DNA of 64,000 nt from Aquihabitans sp. G128 (GCF_019048865.1 NZ_CP077604.1:2418001-2482000); one strand, 5' to 3'; shown: positions 17,552 through 27,424, numbered from the stretch's first letter. Notes: a model not told the origin generated them from the sequence alone. A program made the numbers and translations.

Positions 17552-17746
17552 TCACGCGTCGGCGTCGCCCTTCCAGCGCTCGTCCTCGTCGTCCCACGCC
17601 TCGTTGCGGGCCTCGTTGGTGGCCTTCCAGTTCCGGGCCGCCTCCTCGGAGGGGTACGGGCCGAGGGCGTTGTCGGGGTCGTCCCGCTGCTCGCCCGTCT
17701 CGGGCTGCGAGTGGGTCAGGCACCAGTACCACTGCGTCGTGCTCAC
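17552..17746 (-). CDS. Small acidic WYWC protein, unknown function
   Basis: A 64-residue protein with an aromatic N-terminus (TTQWYWCLTHSQPE) and a charged C-terminus (NEARNEAWDDEDERWKGD). GGAGG precedes the GTG start by six bases, supporting translation. Short proteins with a WYWCLxH opening and an NEAWD ending are common in actinomycetes, to my recollection, but I know no function. It lies just upstream of nei on the same strand, 12 bases away, and may be co-transcribed with it. Confidence 0.65.
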   Translation of the reverse strand: MSTTQWYWCLTHSQPETGEQRDDPDNALGPYPSEEAARNWKATNEARNEAWDDEDERWKGDADA

Positions 17747-17820
17747 GGGACACCTCCGGGCTCGGGGACCTCCGGACGCTACCCGTGGCCTGCGGATCCC
17801 GGAACTGCTCGGGCGGCGGA

Positions 17821-17848
17821 CATAAAAACAGGTGAGGCTGTGTTTATG
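17821..17848. promoter_or_regulatory. 28-base inverted repeat upstream of the SDR-queA pair
   Basis: CATAAAAACAG and CTGTGTTTATG are inverted arms with one mismatch around GTGAGG. The block is strikingly AT-rich for this genome and lies 35 bases before the SDR start. A smaller perfect hairpin TGGTGG-TAC-CCACCA follows at 17847-17861. It is a likely operator for a dimeric repressor; no regulator gene is adjacent. Confidence 0.6.
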
Positions 17849-17882
17849 GTGGTACCCACCACACCGACCCGGAGGTCCACCC

Positions 17883-18641
17883 ATGGACGCCACCACGCGC
17901 ACCGCACCCGTCGCCCTCGTCACCGGCGGGTCCCGAGGGCTCGGCCGGGCCCTCGTGGACGGCCTGCTCGCCGACGGCTGGTCCGTCGTCACCGACGGCC
18001 GGGACGCCGACCGGCTCGCGGCCACCGCCGCCGAGCTCCGTGCCGCCGACCCCACCGCCGGCGATCGGCTCGTCGCCCTCGCCGGCGACGCCGCCGACCC
18101 CGCCCACCGGGACGACCTGCTGGCCGCCACCGACGCCGCCGGCGGGCTCGACCTGCTGGTGCTCAACGCCGGCGACCTCGGCCCCAGCCCGCTCCCCCGC
18201 CTGGCCGACCTGGGCGAGGACGACCTGGCCGCGGTCCTCGCCGCCAACGTCGTGGCGCCGCACGCCCTGGCCCGCGCCGCCCTCCCCCAGCTCCGCGCCG
18301 CCCACGGCACCGTCGTGGCCGTCACCTCCGACGCCGCCGCCGAGGCCTACGAGGGCTGGGGCGCCTACGGCGCCAGCAAGGCCGCCCTCGAGCACCTCGC
18401 CCGGGTGCTCGCCGAGGAGGAGCCCGACCTGGCCGTGCACCGCATCGACCCCGGCGACCTGCGCACCGACATGCACCAGGCCGCCTTCCCCGGCGAGGAC
18501 ATCTCCGACCGCCCCGAGCCCGCCACGGCCGTGCCCGGGATCCTCGCCGTCGTCCACCGTCGCCCGCCCTCCGGCGGCCGGTGGCAGGCCCAGGCCGTGA
18601 CCGCCGATCCCACCTCCGTCCCGCAAGGAGCCCCGTCGTGA
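17883..18641 (+). CDS. Short-chain dehydrogenase/reductase
   Basis: A 252-residue SDR. The NAD(P)-binding TGGSRGLG lies near 16-23, NAG in LVLNAGDLG, and the catalytic YxxxK in WGAYGASKAALE with Ser in AVTSDAAA. GGAGG precedes the ATG at 17883. The last four bases (GTGA) overlap the queA-like start, so the two are coupled. An SDR coupled to a queA homologue suggests a joint pathway, but the substrate is unknown. Confidence 0.87.
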   Translation: MDATTRTAPVALVTGGSRGLGRALVDGLLADGWSVVTDGRDADRLAATAAELRAADPTAGDRLVALAGDAADPAHRDDLLAATDAAGGLDLLVLNAGDLGPSPLPRLADLGEDDLAAVLAANVVAPHALARAALPQLRAAHGTVVAVTSDAAAEAYEGWGAYGASKAALEHLARVLAEEEPDLAVHRIDPGDLRTDMHQAAFPGEDISDRPEPATAVPGILAVVHRRPPSGGRWQAQAVTADPTSVPQGAPS

Positions 18642-19747
18642 CCACCACCGCCACCACCGCACCCGTCCCCGCCGCCCGCCCGTCGGACCGGGCGCCGACC
18701 GCCCCGGCCGGCGACGTGCTCGACTTCCACCTGCCCACCGAGCTCGAAGCCCACGAGCCGCCCGAGGCCGCCGGCCGCCCCCGCGACGACGTCCGCCTCC
18801 TCGTGAGCGTCGGCACCGAGGAGCCGGTCGACACCCGCCTCGGCGCCCTCCCCTCGCACCTGCGGCCGGGCGACCTCCTGGTGATCAACACCTCCGCCAC
18901 CATCCCCGCCGCCCTCGACGGCATCCGCGCCGACGGCGAGCCGGTGGCCGTCCACCTGTCGACCCCGCTGCCCGATGGCACCTGGCTGGCCGAGGTCCGC
19001 CGCCGCACCGACGGCACCACCGAGCCCTACGGCCGCACCATGGCCGGTGAGGTGGTCGAGCTGCCGGGCGGCGCCCGCCTCGTGGGACGCACGCCGTGGC
19101 AGGCGTCGACCCGGCTGACCGTGGCCGACCTCGACCTGCCCGGCCCGGTGCTCCCCTACCTCGCCCGCTGGGGCCATCCCATCCGCTACCGCCACGTGCC
19201 GGTGCCCTGGCCGATCGGCACGTACCAGACCGTGTTCGCCGACCGTCCCGGCTCGGCCGAGATGCCCAGCGCCAGCCGGCCCTTCACCGCCGAGGTGGTC
19301 ACCCGGCTCGTCAGCGCCGGCGTGGGGATCGCCCCGGTGACGCTGCACACCGGCGTCTCGTCGCTGGAGGAGCACGAGGACCCGTACCCCGAGCGCTTCG
19401 ACGTCCCGGCCAGCACCGCCGAGCGGGTGGCCGACACCCGCGCCCACGGCGGCCGGGTGGTCGCCCTCGGCACCACCGCGGTCCGGGCCCTCGAGTCCGC
19501 CGTCGGCCCCGACGGACGGCCCACCGCCGCCTCGGGCTGGACCGACCGGGTCATCTCCCCCGAGGCGCCGCCCGTGCTCGTCGACGGCCTCATCACCGGT
19601 TGGCACGAGCCCCGGTCGTCGCACCTCCGCATGCTCGAGGCCATCGCCGGCCGCCCCGCCCTGGCCCTCGCCTACGACCGCGCCGTCGCCGCCGGCTACC
19701 GCTGGCACGAGTTCGGCGACCTCCACCTCATCCTCCCCCCGCGCTGA
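18638..19747 (+). CDS. queA: QueA-like S-adenosylmethionine:tRNA ribosyltransferase-isomerase
   Basis: A 369-residue homologue of QueA, which transfers and isomerises the ribosyl group of AdoMet onto preQ1-modified tRNA. The N-terminal LPTELEAHEPPEAAGRPRDDVRLLV and GDLLVINTSATIPA, the central IRYRHVPVPWPIGTYQTVFADRPGSAEMPSASRPFT, and LHTGVSSLEE are family landmarks. AAGGAG lies seven bases before the GTG start. The N-terminal extension of about 25 residues and the pairing with an SDR are atypical. No other queuosine gene is in the window, so the substrate may not be preQ1-tRNA. Confidence 0.85.
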   Translation: MTTTATTAPVPAARPSDRAPTAPAGDVLDFHLPTELEAHEPPEAAGRPRDDVRLLVSVGTEEPVDTRLGALPSHLRPGDLLVINTSATIPAALDGIRADGEPVAVHLSTPLPDGTWLAEVRRRTDGTTEPYGRTMAGEVVELPGGARLVGRTPWQASTRLTVADLDLPGPVLPYLARWGHPIRYRHVPVPWPIGTYQTVFADRPGSAEMPSASRPFTAEVVTRLVSAGVGIAPVTLHTGVSSLEEHEDPYPERFDVPASTAERVADTRAHGGRVVALGTTAVRALESAVGPDGRPTAASGWTDRVISPEAPPVLVDGLITGWHEPRSSHLRMLEAIAGRPALALAYDRAVAAGYRWHEFGDLHLILPPR

Positions 19748-19777
19748 CCCCCGCCCCCCACCCCTCGCCAACCCTCC

Positions 19778-19827
19778 GAACTTGTGGGCGCACACCGCCG
19801 AAAACGGCAGTCCTGGCCCACAAGTTC
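19778..19827. repeat. Intergenic palindromic repeat, family 1, copy 2
   Basis: A 50-base hairpin whose outer arms are GAACTTGTGGGC and GCCCACAAGTTC, enclosing CACCGCCGAAAACGGC. It closely matches copies at 3939 and 19851 and lies between converging queA and Rieske genes. Confidence 0.85.
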
Positions 19828-19850
19828 AGGTTGCGGACTCCCACCCCATC

Positions 19851-19900
19851 GAACTTGTGGGCTCACACCGCCGAACACGGCGGTCCTGGCCCACAAGTTC
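19851..19900. repeat. Intergenic palindromic repeat, family 1, copy 3
   Basis: A 50-base element starting 73 bases after copy 2 with the same outer arms and an inner stem CCGCCG/CGGCGG. Copies 2 and 3 share a direct orientation, as in REP doublets. Confidence 0.85.
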
Positions 19901-19948
19901 GGGTCGGGGGCGGGACGGGTCGGTTGGGGCGGGGAGGCCGCGGCGTGG

Positions 19949-20816
19949 TCAGCCGGCGGGGGTGCCGGAGATGCAGTGGGGGGCCCTCGGCCTCCTGGCC
20001 GGTGGTGTTGGTGCCGACGGGCGGGCCGAGGATGACCTGGCCGGTGTTCACCGTGAGGGCGCCGCCGGACACCGAGATCGGGAAGCGGTCGAGGCCGCGG
20101 GGTGCCGGGCCGGCCTTCTTCTCGCCGACGTGGTCGTACTGGGAACCGTGGCAGGGGCACTCGAACCACTGCGACGTGAGGCAGGCCGGCACCCGGCAGC
20201 CCAGGTGCACGCACTTCTGGTAGAGCGCCACGAAGCCGGCCTCCATGCCCACCAGCTCGGCCGGCGAGTAGGCAGCCTTTGCCTTGGGGAGCGCGTCGTC
20301 GGGGTACGGCACCACCCACATCCGGCCGTCGGGGTAGTAGGCGAAGCCGGTGCCGGCCTTGATGGCGCTGTTGACGTCGTTGATCGAGCCGATGGCGATC
20401 TTCGAGCCGAAGCCGGCCGTGGTCGTCGGCCACAGGTACGCCAGCAGGGCGGCGCCGAAGCCCGACAGCGACAGGGCGAAGCCGCCGATGATGCTGCGGT
20501 TCAGGAACTGGCGACGGGTGGTGCCGACCTCCTCGGGGTCCGGTGGCCGCCACTCGACCGGGGCGGGCGAGCCGTCGACGGGCTCGAGCTCGCCGGCCCG
20601 CCGCGCCAGCACCGCGGCGTGCTCCACCTCGGCGCCGCGGCTGCGGGACGGGGCGTGGCGGGGTCGGCTCCAGCGGCGCCGGTCGCGGGCCCGGGCGTCG
20701 CGGGCCAGGTCGCCGGTGGCGTCGCCCGAGTGGGCGCGCCGGCTGCTCGTGATCACCAGGGCGGCGGCGGCGAGCAGGCCGACCGCGAGCAGCGTGAACG
20801 TGAGGTCGGGGGACAT
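19949..20816 (-). CDS. qcrA: Rieske iron-sulfur subunit of a cytochrome bc complex (one-base frameshift)
   Basis: About 288 residues once repaired. It has a membrane helix at 7-25 and a second (SIIGGFALSLSGFGAALLAYLWP) after a basic linker. The Rieske domain follows, with [2Fe-2S] motifs CVHLGCRVP and CPCHGSQYD supplying two Cys and two His ligands. The frame is lost at a run of six C on the coding strand (19978-19983). Removing one base gives the standard family ending GPHCISGTPAG and a stop at 19949; unrepaired, the frame runs into the palindromic repeats. GGAGG precedes the ATG. No cytochrome b or c partner is within the window. Confidence 0.87.
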
Positions 20817-20987
20817 GGTCGGTACCTCCTTCGGCCGGGAGGTACCGCCTGATGGCGGGGACGCGGGCGCCGGGCGCTCGTGGAGCGGGCCATCCGGCGC
20901 AGGACTCGGCGCGGGATGTGGGTTGCGACCTCGACGGTACGCCCGGGTCCGGCCGACGCGACGTCGCCCCCGCGCGAAGCTCCGACG

Positions 20988-21749
20988 ATGCAGAGCACGG
21001 AGCTGGACGGCAAGGTCGCACTGGTCACGGGAGCAGCGAACGGGATCGGCGCCGCGGTGAGCCGGCGGCTCGCCTCGCAGGGCGCGTCGGTGGTGGCGGC
21101 CGACGTCGACGACGAAGCCGGCGAGGCCGTGGCCGCCGAGGTCGGCGGCCTCTACGTGCACCTCGACGTGCGGGACCTGGCCCAGAACGAAGCTGCGGTG
21201 GCCGCCGCGGTCGACCGGTTCGGCGGCCTGGACCTGGTGCACCTCAACGCCGGCGTGAGCAGCGGCCACGGCCTCGGCGCCGACTTCGACGAGGCCGCCT
21301 ACCGCCGGGCCATGGGCATCAACCTCGACGGCGTGGTCTACGGCGTGCACGCCGCCCTACCCGCCCTGCAGCAGCGCGGCGGCGGCACGATCATCGCCAC
21401 CGCCAGCATGGCCGGGCTGACCCCGGTGGCCCTCGACCCGATCTACGCCGCCAACAAGGCGGCGGTGGTGGCCCTCGTGCGGTCCCTCGCCGAGGCCTAC
21501 CGGGCCGACGGGATCCTGGTGAACGCCCTGTGCCCGTCGTTCGCCCACACGAACATCATCACCGGCATCAAGGCGTTCCTGGACGAGGTCCACTTCCCGA
21601 TCCTCGACGTCAGCGAGGTGGTCGACGCCTTCGTGGCGATCCTCGACGGGGGCGGCACCGGCGAGGCCTGGTTCGTGGTCCCCGGCCGCGAGAGCCAGCC
21701 CTTCGGCTTCCGCAACGTGCCCGGGCCACGGTCGACCGAGCCGCACTGA
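20988..21749 (+). CDS. Short-chain dehydrogenase/reductase
   Basis: A 253-residue SDR with the cofactor motif TGAANGIG near 14-21, NAG in VHLNAGVSSG, Ser in IATASMAGL and the catalytic YxxxK in IYAANKAAV. PSFAHTNI occupies the usual PG-loop position. Asp in AADVDDEAG suggests NAD preference. Divergent from the Rieske gene across a 171-base spacer. The ATG at 20988 is chosen because the fold begins there. Substrate unknown. Confidence 0.88.
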   Translation: MQSTELDGKVALVTGAANGIGAAVSRRLASQGASVVAADVDDEAGEAVAAEVGGLYVHLDVRDLAQNEAAVAAAVDRFGGLDLVHLNAGVSSGHGLGADFDEAAYRRAMGINLDGVVYGVHAALPALQQRGGGTIIATASMAGLTPVALDPIYAANKAAVVALVRSLAEAYRADGILVNALCPSFAHTNIITGIKAFLDEVHFPILDVSEVVDAFVAILDGGGTGEAWFVVPGRESQPFGFRNVPGPRSTEPH

Positions 21750-21785
21750 CCCGAGCCCCACTGACCCGAGTCGCCGGGCCGGCCG

Positions 21786-22241
21786 TCAGGAGCGGAGCAG
21801 CACCACGTGCTGGCCGCCGCCGGCCTCGACCTCGGCGGTGACCTCGAGGGCGGGCCGCAGGCGGGAGATCCGGTCGACCAGCCAGGCGGCGGCCTCGGCG
21901 GCGTCGGCCTCGCTCGGGCAGCGGGCCATGGCCTCGCGGCCCCGCTTGCGCTCGAGGCGCTCCACCGCGGCGAGGATCGGCGCCGGGTCGACGACGAAGA
22001 GGTGGTCGGGCCACGGGACCACCGGAGCGGTGGCCCCCTTGCCGGTGTTGCACCCCCGGTGGGCCAGCCGCTCCTGGCCGTCGTCGCCCTTCTTGGCCTT
22101 CGCCTTGGCCTTGGCCTTGGTGAGCACCGTGTCGATGCTCGGGCCGCGGGGGTCGTTCACCGACATGTCGGGGTCGACCGGTTCGTCGCAGAGCCAGCAG
22201 CGCCAGCCGTCGGCGTCACCGACGTCCTCCAGCCGGCTCAC
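21786..22241 (-). CDS. HNH-like zinc-finger protein with a degenerate active site
   Basis: A 151-residue protein. WRCWLCDEPVDP (CxxC) and LAHRGCNTGKG resemble the zinc-binding halves of HNH nucleases. The segment between them, where IDHxxP is expected, reads SIDTVLTKAKAKAKAKKGD, so the catalytic first His is missing and a Lys-Ala repeat replaces part of the loop. The C-terminal half is an alpha/beta region ending VEAGGGQHVVLLRS. It may bind nucleic acid without cutting. The start is GTG. Function otherwise unknown. Confidence 0.6.
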   Translation of the reverse strand: MSRLEDVGDADGWRCWLCDEPVDPDMSVNDPRGPSIDTVLTKAKAKAKAKKGDDGQERLAHRGCNTGKGATAPVVPWPDHLFVVDPAPILAAVERLERKRGREAMARCPSEADAAEAAAWLVDRISRLRPALEVTAEVEAGGGQHVVLLRS

Positions 22242-22278
22242 CGGGCGGTCGCGGACGGGTGCGGGCGGAGGCGGCGGG

Positions 22279-22758
22279 TCACCGCGGCACGGTACCGCCC
22301 GACGGCAGGGCCACGGCCATGGGGTGGTGCGGCCCGATGCCGGCGATGGGGAACTCGGGGCCCTCGACCACGAACCCGGCCCGCTCGTAGAACGGCACGG
22401 CCCGGAGGCGGGCGTTGCACCACAGGAGGTCGCACCCCGAGGCGGTGGCGTGGGCGACGGCGGCGGCCAGCACCAGGCCGCCGATGCCCTGGCCCTGGAA
22501 GCCGTCGGCGGCCGCCATCCACTTGAGCCGCCACGGCGCGACGACGTCGTCCCGCCACCAGCAGGGCTCGGGACCGACGGTGACGGTGGCGATCGGCTCG
22601 TCGCCCGCCTCGCCGGCGGCCGCGCCGGCCGGGAACGCAGCGAAGGTGGCGATCGGCGGTCCGCCCTGCACCGGCAGCAGCACGGGGTCGTCGGGATCGT
22701 GCGGACGGAGCACGGCGTAGCGGAGCCGCTCGGTGGCGGCTTCCGGCACCTGCTCCAC
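22279..22758 (-). CDS. GNAT-family acetyltransferase
   Basis: A 159-residue GNAT protein transferring an acetyl group from acetyl-CoA. RLKWMAAADGFQGQGIGGLVLAAAVAHA contains the acetyl-CoA-binding QGxGxG/A loop, and WCNARLRAVPFYERAGFVVEGPEF is the usual C-terminal region. A GTG at 22758 has AGGAG eight bases upstream; an ATG at 22782 that overlaps the lhr stop is the alternative and would add eight residues. It is downstream of lhr and probably co-transcribed. Substrate unknown. Confidence 0.82.
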   Translation of the reverse strand: MEQVPEAATERLRYAVLRPHDPDDPVLLPVQGGPPIATFAAFPAGAAAGEAGDEPIATVTVGPEPCWWRDDVVAPWRLKWMAAADGFQGQGIGGLVLAAAVAHATASGCDLLWCNARLRAVPFYERAGFVVEGPEFPIAGIGPHHPMAVALPSGGTVPR

Positions 22759-22781
22759 TCGGAACGCTCCTGGTCCGGGCA

Positions 22782-25700
22782 TCAGCGGTTGCGGAGGACC
22801 AGGCCCTTGTAGCCGTCGGCGAAGCCGGCTTCGCGCAGCGCGTCGGCCTGCCCGGACTCGCGCGCCGGGGCGCCGTCGATCTTGGCGATCTCCAGCGAGC
22901 GACGGCGGCCCGAGCGCACCACCGACGCCAGCGCGTCGGACCAGCGGCCGTCGACGATGGCCGCCGGGAAGGTGAGCAGGCTCCGGCCGCTGCGCTCGAC
23001 GTAGACCGCGGCCTCGCCGTCGACCAGCACCACCAGCGCGCCGGCGGCGCGGGCCGGGCGGCCGTCGGTGGGTGGCCACGGCAGCGAGGCGCCGTAGGGC
23101 TGGGCGGGGTCGGTGGCGGCGAGGACCACGATGTCGTCGCGGTCGTTGCCGCCGCGCCCGTCCTGGCCCCCGAGGGCGTCGGTGCGGCGGGCGTCGCGAG
23201 CCGAGCGCAGCCGGTCGACCGCGCCGGGCAGGGCGAACTGGGCGGCGCCGAGGCCGGCCACGAAGTAGCCGCGCCGCACCGCGCCGCGCTCCTCCATGGC
23301 CTTGAGCACGGGGTACACGCCGGCGAAGCCGCCTTCGATGCCCTCGCCCAGCGCCGCCTCGCGGGTGAGCACGCCGTAGCGCTCGAGCAGCTGGGTGGCC
23401 CGGGCGTGGGCCACCTCCGTCGGCGTCGGCGCCGGTTGGCCGGGCAGCGGGGCCCGCAGCGGCGCCACCAGCGACCAGCGACCAGCTCCCGCCGGCGGCC
23501 CGAGCCGGCTCAGCCGACCGGGCCGCGGCCGGGCCCGGGCGCCGGCCCGCTTGGCGGCGGCCGTCCCCTTCTTGCCGGGGCTGCCGGCCACGAAGGCCCG
23601 CAGCGGCGCGAGGGAGTCGTTGGTGACCTCGCCGGCCCACACCAGGTCCCACAGGGCCGCCAGCACGGTGGGGTCGTCGTAGTCGGCGCCGGCCTCGGCC
23701 GAGGCCCGCACGAGGTCGTCCCAGAAGGACGCGCCGCGAGCGGCCAGGTGGGCGCGCAGCGCGCCGTGCACCGGGCCCTCCGGCGCGTCGTCGGCCGAGG
23801 CCTCCGGCACCAGCACGTCGACCTGGTCGCGGAACACCAAGCGGACCCGGCCGTCGCCGGCGCCCAGCGGCCCGGCGCCCACCCACACCACCTCGCCGCT
23901 GGTGCAGAGCGAGTCGAGCAGCGAGCGGTCGTAGGTGGCGAGGCGGGCGGGCAGCACGTCGGACTCGAGGATCGACGCCGGGATCGACGCGCCGGACAGC
24001 ACGCTCAGCGCCTCGACCAACCCGTCGACGCCGCGCCGGGGCAGGCCCACGCCCTGCCACGGCGGCAGGAAGCGGCCGAGGGCGGCGCCGTCGACCGGTT
24101 CGACCTCGGCCCGCAGCACGGCGAGGGACCGGCGCCGGAGCTGGCGCAGGACCTCCGGGTCGCACCACTCGCGCTCGTGGCCGCCGGGCCGGAACTCGCC
24201 GCGGACCAGGCCGCCCGAGGCCACCAGCGCATCGAGCACGGGCCGGATGCGGTCGACGCCGAGGCCGAGGCGGGTGGCGACGTCGCGCGCCACGAACGGC
24301 CCGTGGGTGCGGCCGTGGCGCACCACCAGGCCTTCGAGCGGGGCGTCGACGGAGTCGGTGTAGGCGGCGGGCAGCCCGATCGGGATGTTGCAGCCCAGCG
24401 CGTCGCGCAGGCGGCCGGCGTCCTCCCCCGCCGCCCAGCGCTCCTCGCCGGCGATGCCCACCGGCATGACGCGGCGCTCGCGGGCCAGCTGCTCCAGGGC
24501 ATCGGGGACCGAGGCGGCGAAGGCCTCCGTGCACCGGGCTGCCAGCTCCTCGACGGTGAGCGGCCCCAGGATGCGCAGCAGGTCGTGCACCTCGTCGACG
24601 TCCGCGCCCGCCACCGCTCGGCCAGCCGCTGGAGCTCGTCCTCCAGGTCCGCCAGCACGTCGGCGTCGAGCAGGTCCCGCAGCTCCTCGGCGCCCAGCAG
24701 CTCGCGCAGCAGGTCCCGGTCGAGGGCCAGCGCGGCGGCCCGGCGCTCGGCCAGCGGGGCGTCCCCCTCGTACATGTAGACCGAGATCCAGCCGAACAGG
24801 AGCGACTGGGCCATGGGCGACGCCTGTTGGGTGTCGACCGCCACCACCCGCACCTTGCGGGCCCGCAGGTCCCGCAGGAGGCCGCGCAGGGCCGGCAGGT
24901 CGAAGACGTCGTTGCAGCACTCCCGGGTGGCCTCCAGCAGGATCGGGAAGCTCGGGTGCTTGGCCGCCACGGCCAGCAGGTCGGCGGCCTTCTGGCGCTG
25001 CTGCCAGAGCGGCGTGCGGCGGTCGGGCCGGCGGCGGGGCAGGAGCAGGGCCCGCGCCGCGGCCTCGCGGAACCGGGCGGCGAACATGGCCGTGCCCGGC
25101 AGCTGGCCGATGATGATCTCGTCGATCTCGTCGGGATCGATCAGCAGCTCCTCGGTGGGGAGCTGGTCCACCGCCTCGGGCAGGCGGATGACGATGCCGT
25201 CGTCGCTCCACATCAGCTCGACGTCGAGCCCCCAGCGGTCGAAGAGCCGGGCCCGCAGCGCCATGGCCCACGGCGCGTGCACCTGGGCGCCGAACGGGCT
25301 GAGCACGCAGATGCGCCAGTCGCCGATCTCGTCGCGGAACCGCTCCACCACGATGGTGCGGTCGTCCGGCACGGCGCCGGTGGACTCGGCCTGCTCCTGC
25401 AGGTAGCCGAGCAGGTTGCTGGCCGCCCAGTCGTCGAGGTCGTGGCGGGCGCGCAGGCGCTCCCGGGCCTCGGCGTCGGGCAGGGCCCGGACCTCGCGGA
25501 CGAAGGCACCGAGCGCGGCGCCCAGCTCCAGCGGGCGGCCGGGCCCGTCGCCGTGCCAGAACGGCATCTTCCCGGGCTGGCCGGGGGCCGGGGTGACGAT
25601 CACGCGCTCGTGGGTGATGTCCTCGATGCGCCACGTGGAGGCGCCGAGCAGGAAGGTCTCGCCGGGGCGGGACTCGTAGACCATCTCCTCGTCCAGCTCG

Positions 25701-27424
25701 CCCACCCGCGTGCCGTCGGGCAGGAAGACGCCGTAGAGGCCGCGGTCGGGGATGGTGCCGCCGCTGGTGACCGCCAGGCGCTGCGCGCCGGCCCGCCCGC
25801 GGACCGTGCCGGTGGCGCGGTCCCACACGATGCGGGGCCGCAGCTCGGCGAACTCGTCCGACGGGTAGCGCCCGGCCAGCAGGTCGAGCACCGCCTCCCA
25901 CACCTCCTGGCTCAGCTCCGCGAAGGGCGCGGCCCGGCGCACCATGGCGGCCAGGTCCTCCACGGCCCACTCGTCGAGGGCGCAGGAGGCCACCACCTGC
26001 TGGGCCAGCACGTCGAGCGGGTTGCGGGGATAGGTGGTGTGCTCGATCAGCCCGTCGTGCATGCGCTGGGTGACGACCGCCGCCTCCACCAGGTCGGCCC
26101 GGTGCTTGGGGAAGAGCTTGCCCCGGCTGGGCTCGCCCACCTGGTGGCCGGCCCGGCCGATGCGCTGCAGGCCACGCGACACCGCGCCCGGCGACTCGAC
26201 CTGGATCACCAGGTCCACCGCCCCCATGTCGATGCCCAGCTCCAGCGACGACGTGGCCACCAGGCCCTTGAGCTTCCCGGACTTGAGCTCGTCCTCGATG
26301 ATGAGCCGGCGCTCCTTCGACAGCGAGCCGTGGTGCGCCTTCACCAGCTCCTCGACGCCCGCAGCGTTGGACACGCCGACCGACTCGTTGCCCGAGAAGC
26401 GGAAGCCGTCGGTGGAGCCCGGCTCGGCACCGGCCGCCACCGCCACCTGCTCGGCGGCCAGCTCGTTGAGCCGGGTGGCCAGCCGCTCGGCCAACCGCCG
26501 GGCGTTGACGAAGATCAGCGTGGAGTTGTGCTCCTGCACCAGCTCCAGCAGCCGCGGGTGCATGGCCGGCCAGATGGAGCGGCGGGCCGGGGCAGCCGAC
26601 GCCGGGCCCCCGGCCTGGTCCTCGATGATCGTCCCCAGCTCGCCCAGGTCCTCCACCGGGACCACGACCTCGATGTCGAGCTCCTTGCGCATGCCGGCGT
26701 CGACGATGGTGACCGGCCGACGCACCGGCGCGGCCGCCGGCTGGGGCGAGTGGAACCCGCCGAGGAAGGTGGCGATCTCGTCGAGCGGGCGCTGGGTGGC
26801 CGACAGGCCGATGCGCTGCGGCGGCTTCTCGCACACCTCCTCCAACCGTTCGAGGGTGAGGGCCAGGTGCGAGCCCCGCTTGGTGGCGGCCAGGGCGTGG
26901 ATCTCGTCGATGATCACCGCCTCGACGTTGGCCAGCGTCTCCCGCGCCGCCGAGGTGAGCATGAGGTAGAGCGACTCGGGCGTGGTGATGAGCAGGTCCG
27001 GCGGGTTCCGCACCAGCTTGCGACGCTCGTCGGCCGGGGTGTCGCCGGTGCGCATGCCGACGGTGGGCGCCTGCACCGGGTGGCCCAGCCGATCGGCGGC
27101 GTGGCCGATGCCGGTGAGCGGCGATCGCAGGTTCTTCTCGACGTCGACGGCCAGCGCCCGCAGCGGCGAGATGTAGAGCAGCCGGGTGCGGCCCGCCCCC
27201 TCCGGCGCCGGGGTGGTGAGCAGCCGGTCGATGCCCCAGAGGAACGCGGTCAGGGTCTTGCCCGAGCCGGTGGGGGCCAGGATCAGCGTGTGCTCGCCGG
27301 CGGCGATGGCCGGCCAGCCCTGCTCCTGGGCCTGCGTGGGCGCGGGGAACGACGACGAGAACCAGGCCCGGACGGGCTCGGAGAACAGCTCCAGCGACGA
27401 GATGGCCTGCAGCCTACGGACCAC
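22782..27424 (-). CDS. lhr: Lhr-type superfamily 2 DNA helicase (one-base frameshift)
   Basis: About 1,547 residues once repaired, a normal length for full-size Lhr, a DNA-repair-linked 3'-5' translocase. Motif I is LAPTGSGKT near 51-59, motif II DEIH, motif IV-V VATSSLELGIDMG and motif VI QRIGRAGHQVG. The Lhr core with its winged helix follows, then the large C-terminal Lhr domain (LERYGVLTREAALGEGIEGGFAGVYPVLKAMEERGAVRRGYFV). The frame breaks at about 24610-24625 within LAERW-RAG; supplying one base gives continuous sequence into DVDEVHDLLRILGPLTVEEL. No long homopolymer sits exactly at the break. The start is a GTG without a clear ribosome binding site. Confidence 0.9.

Noticed and set aside
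17821..17861. PreQ1 riboswitch before the SDR-queA pair
   Set aside because: The preQ1-I features (short hairpin with C-rich loop and A-rich tail) are not present; the inverted repeat looks like a protein operator instead.
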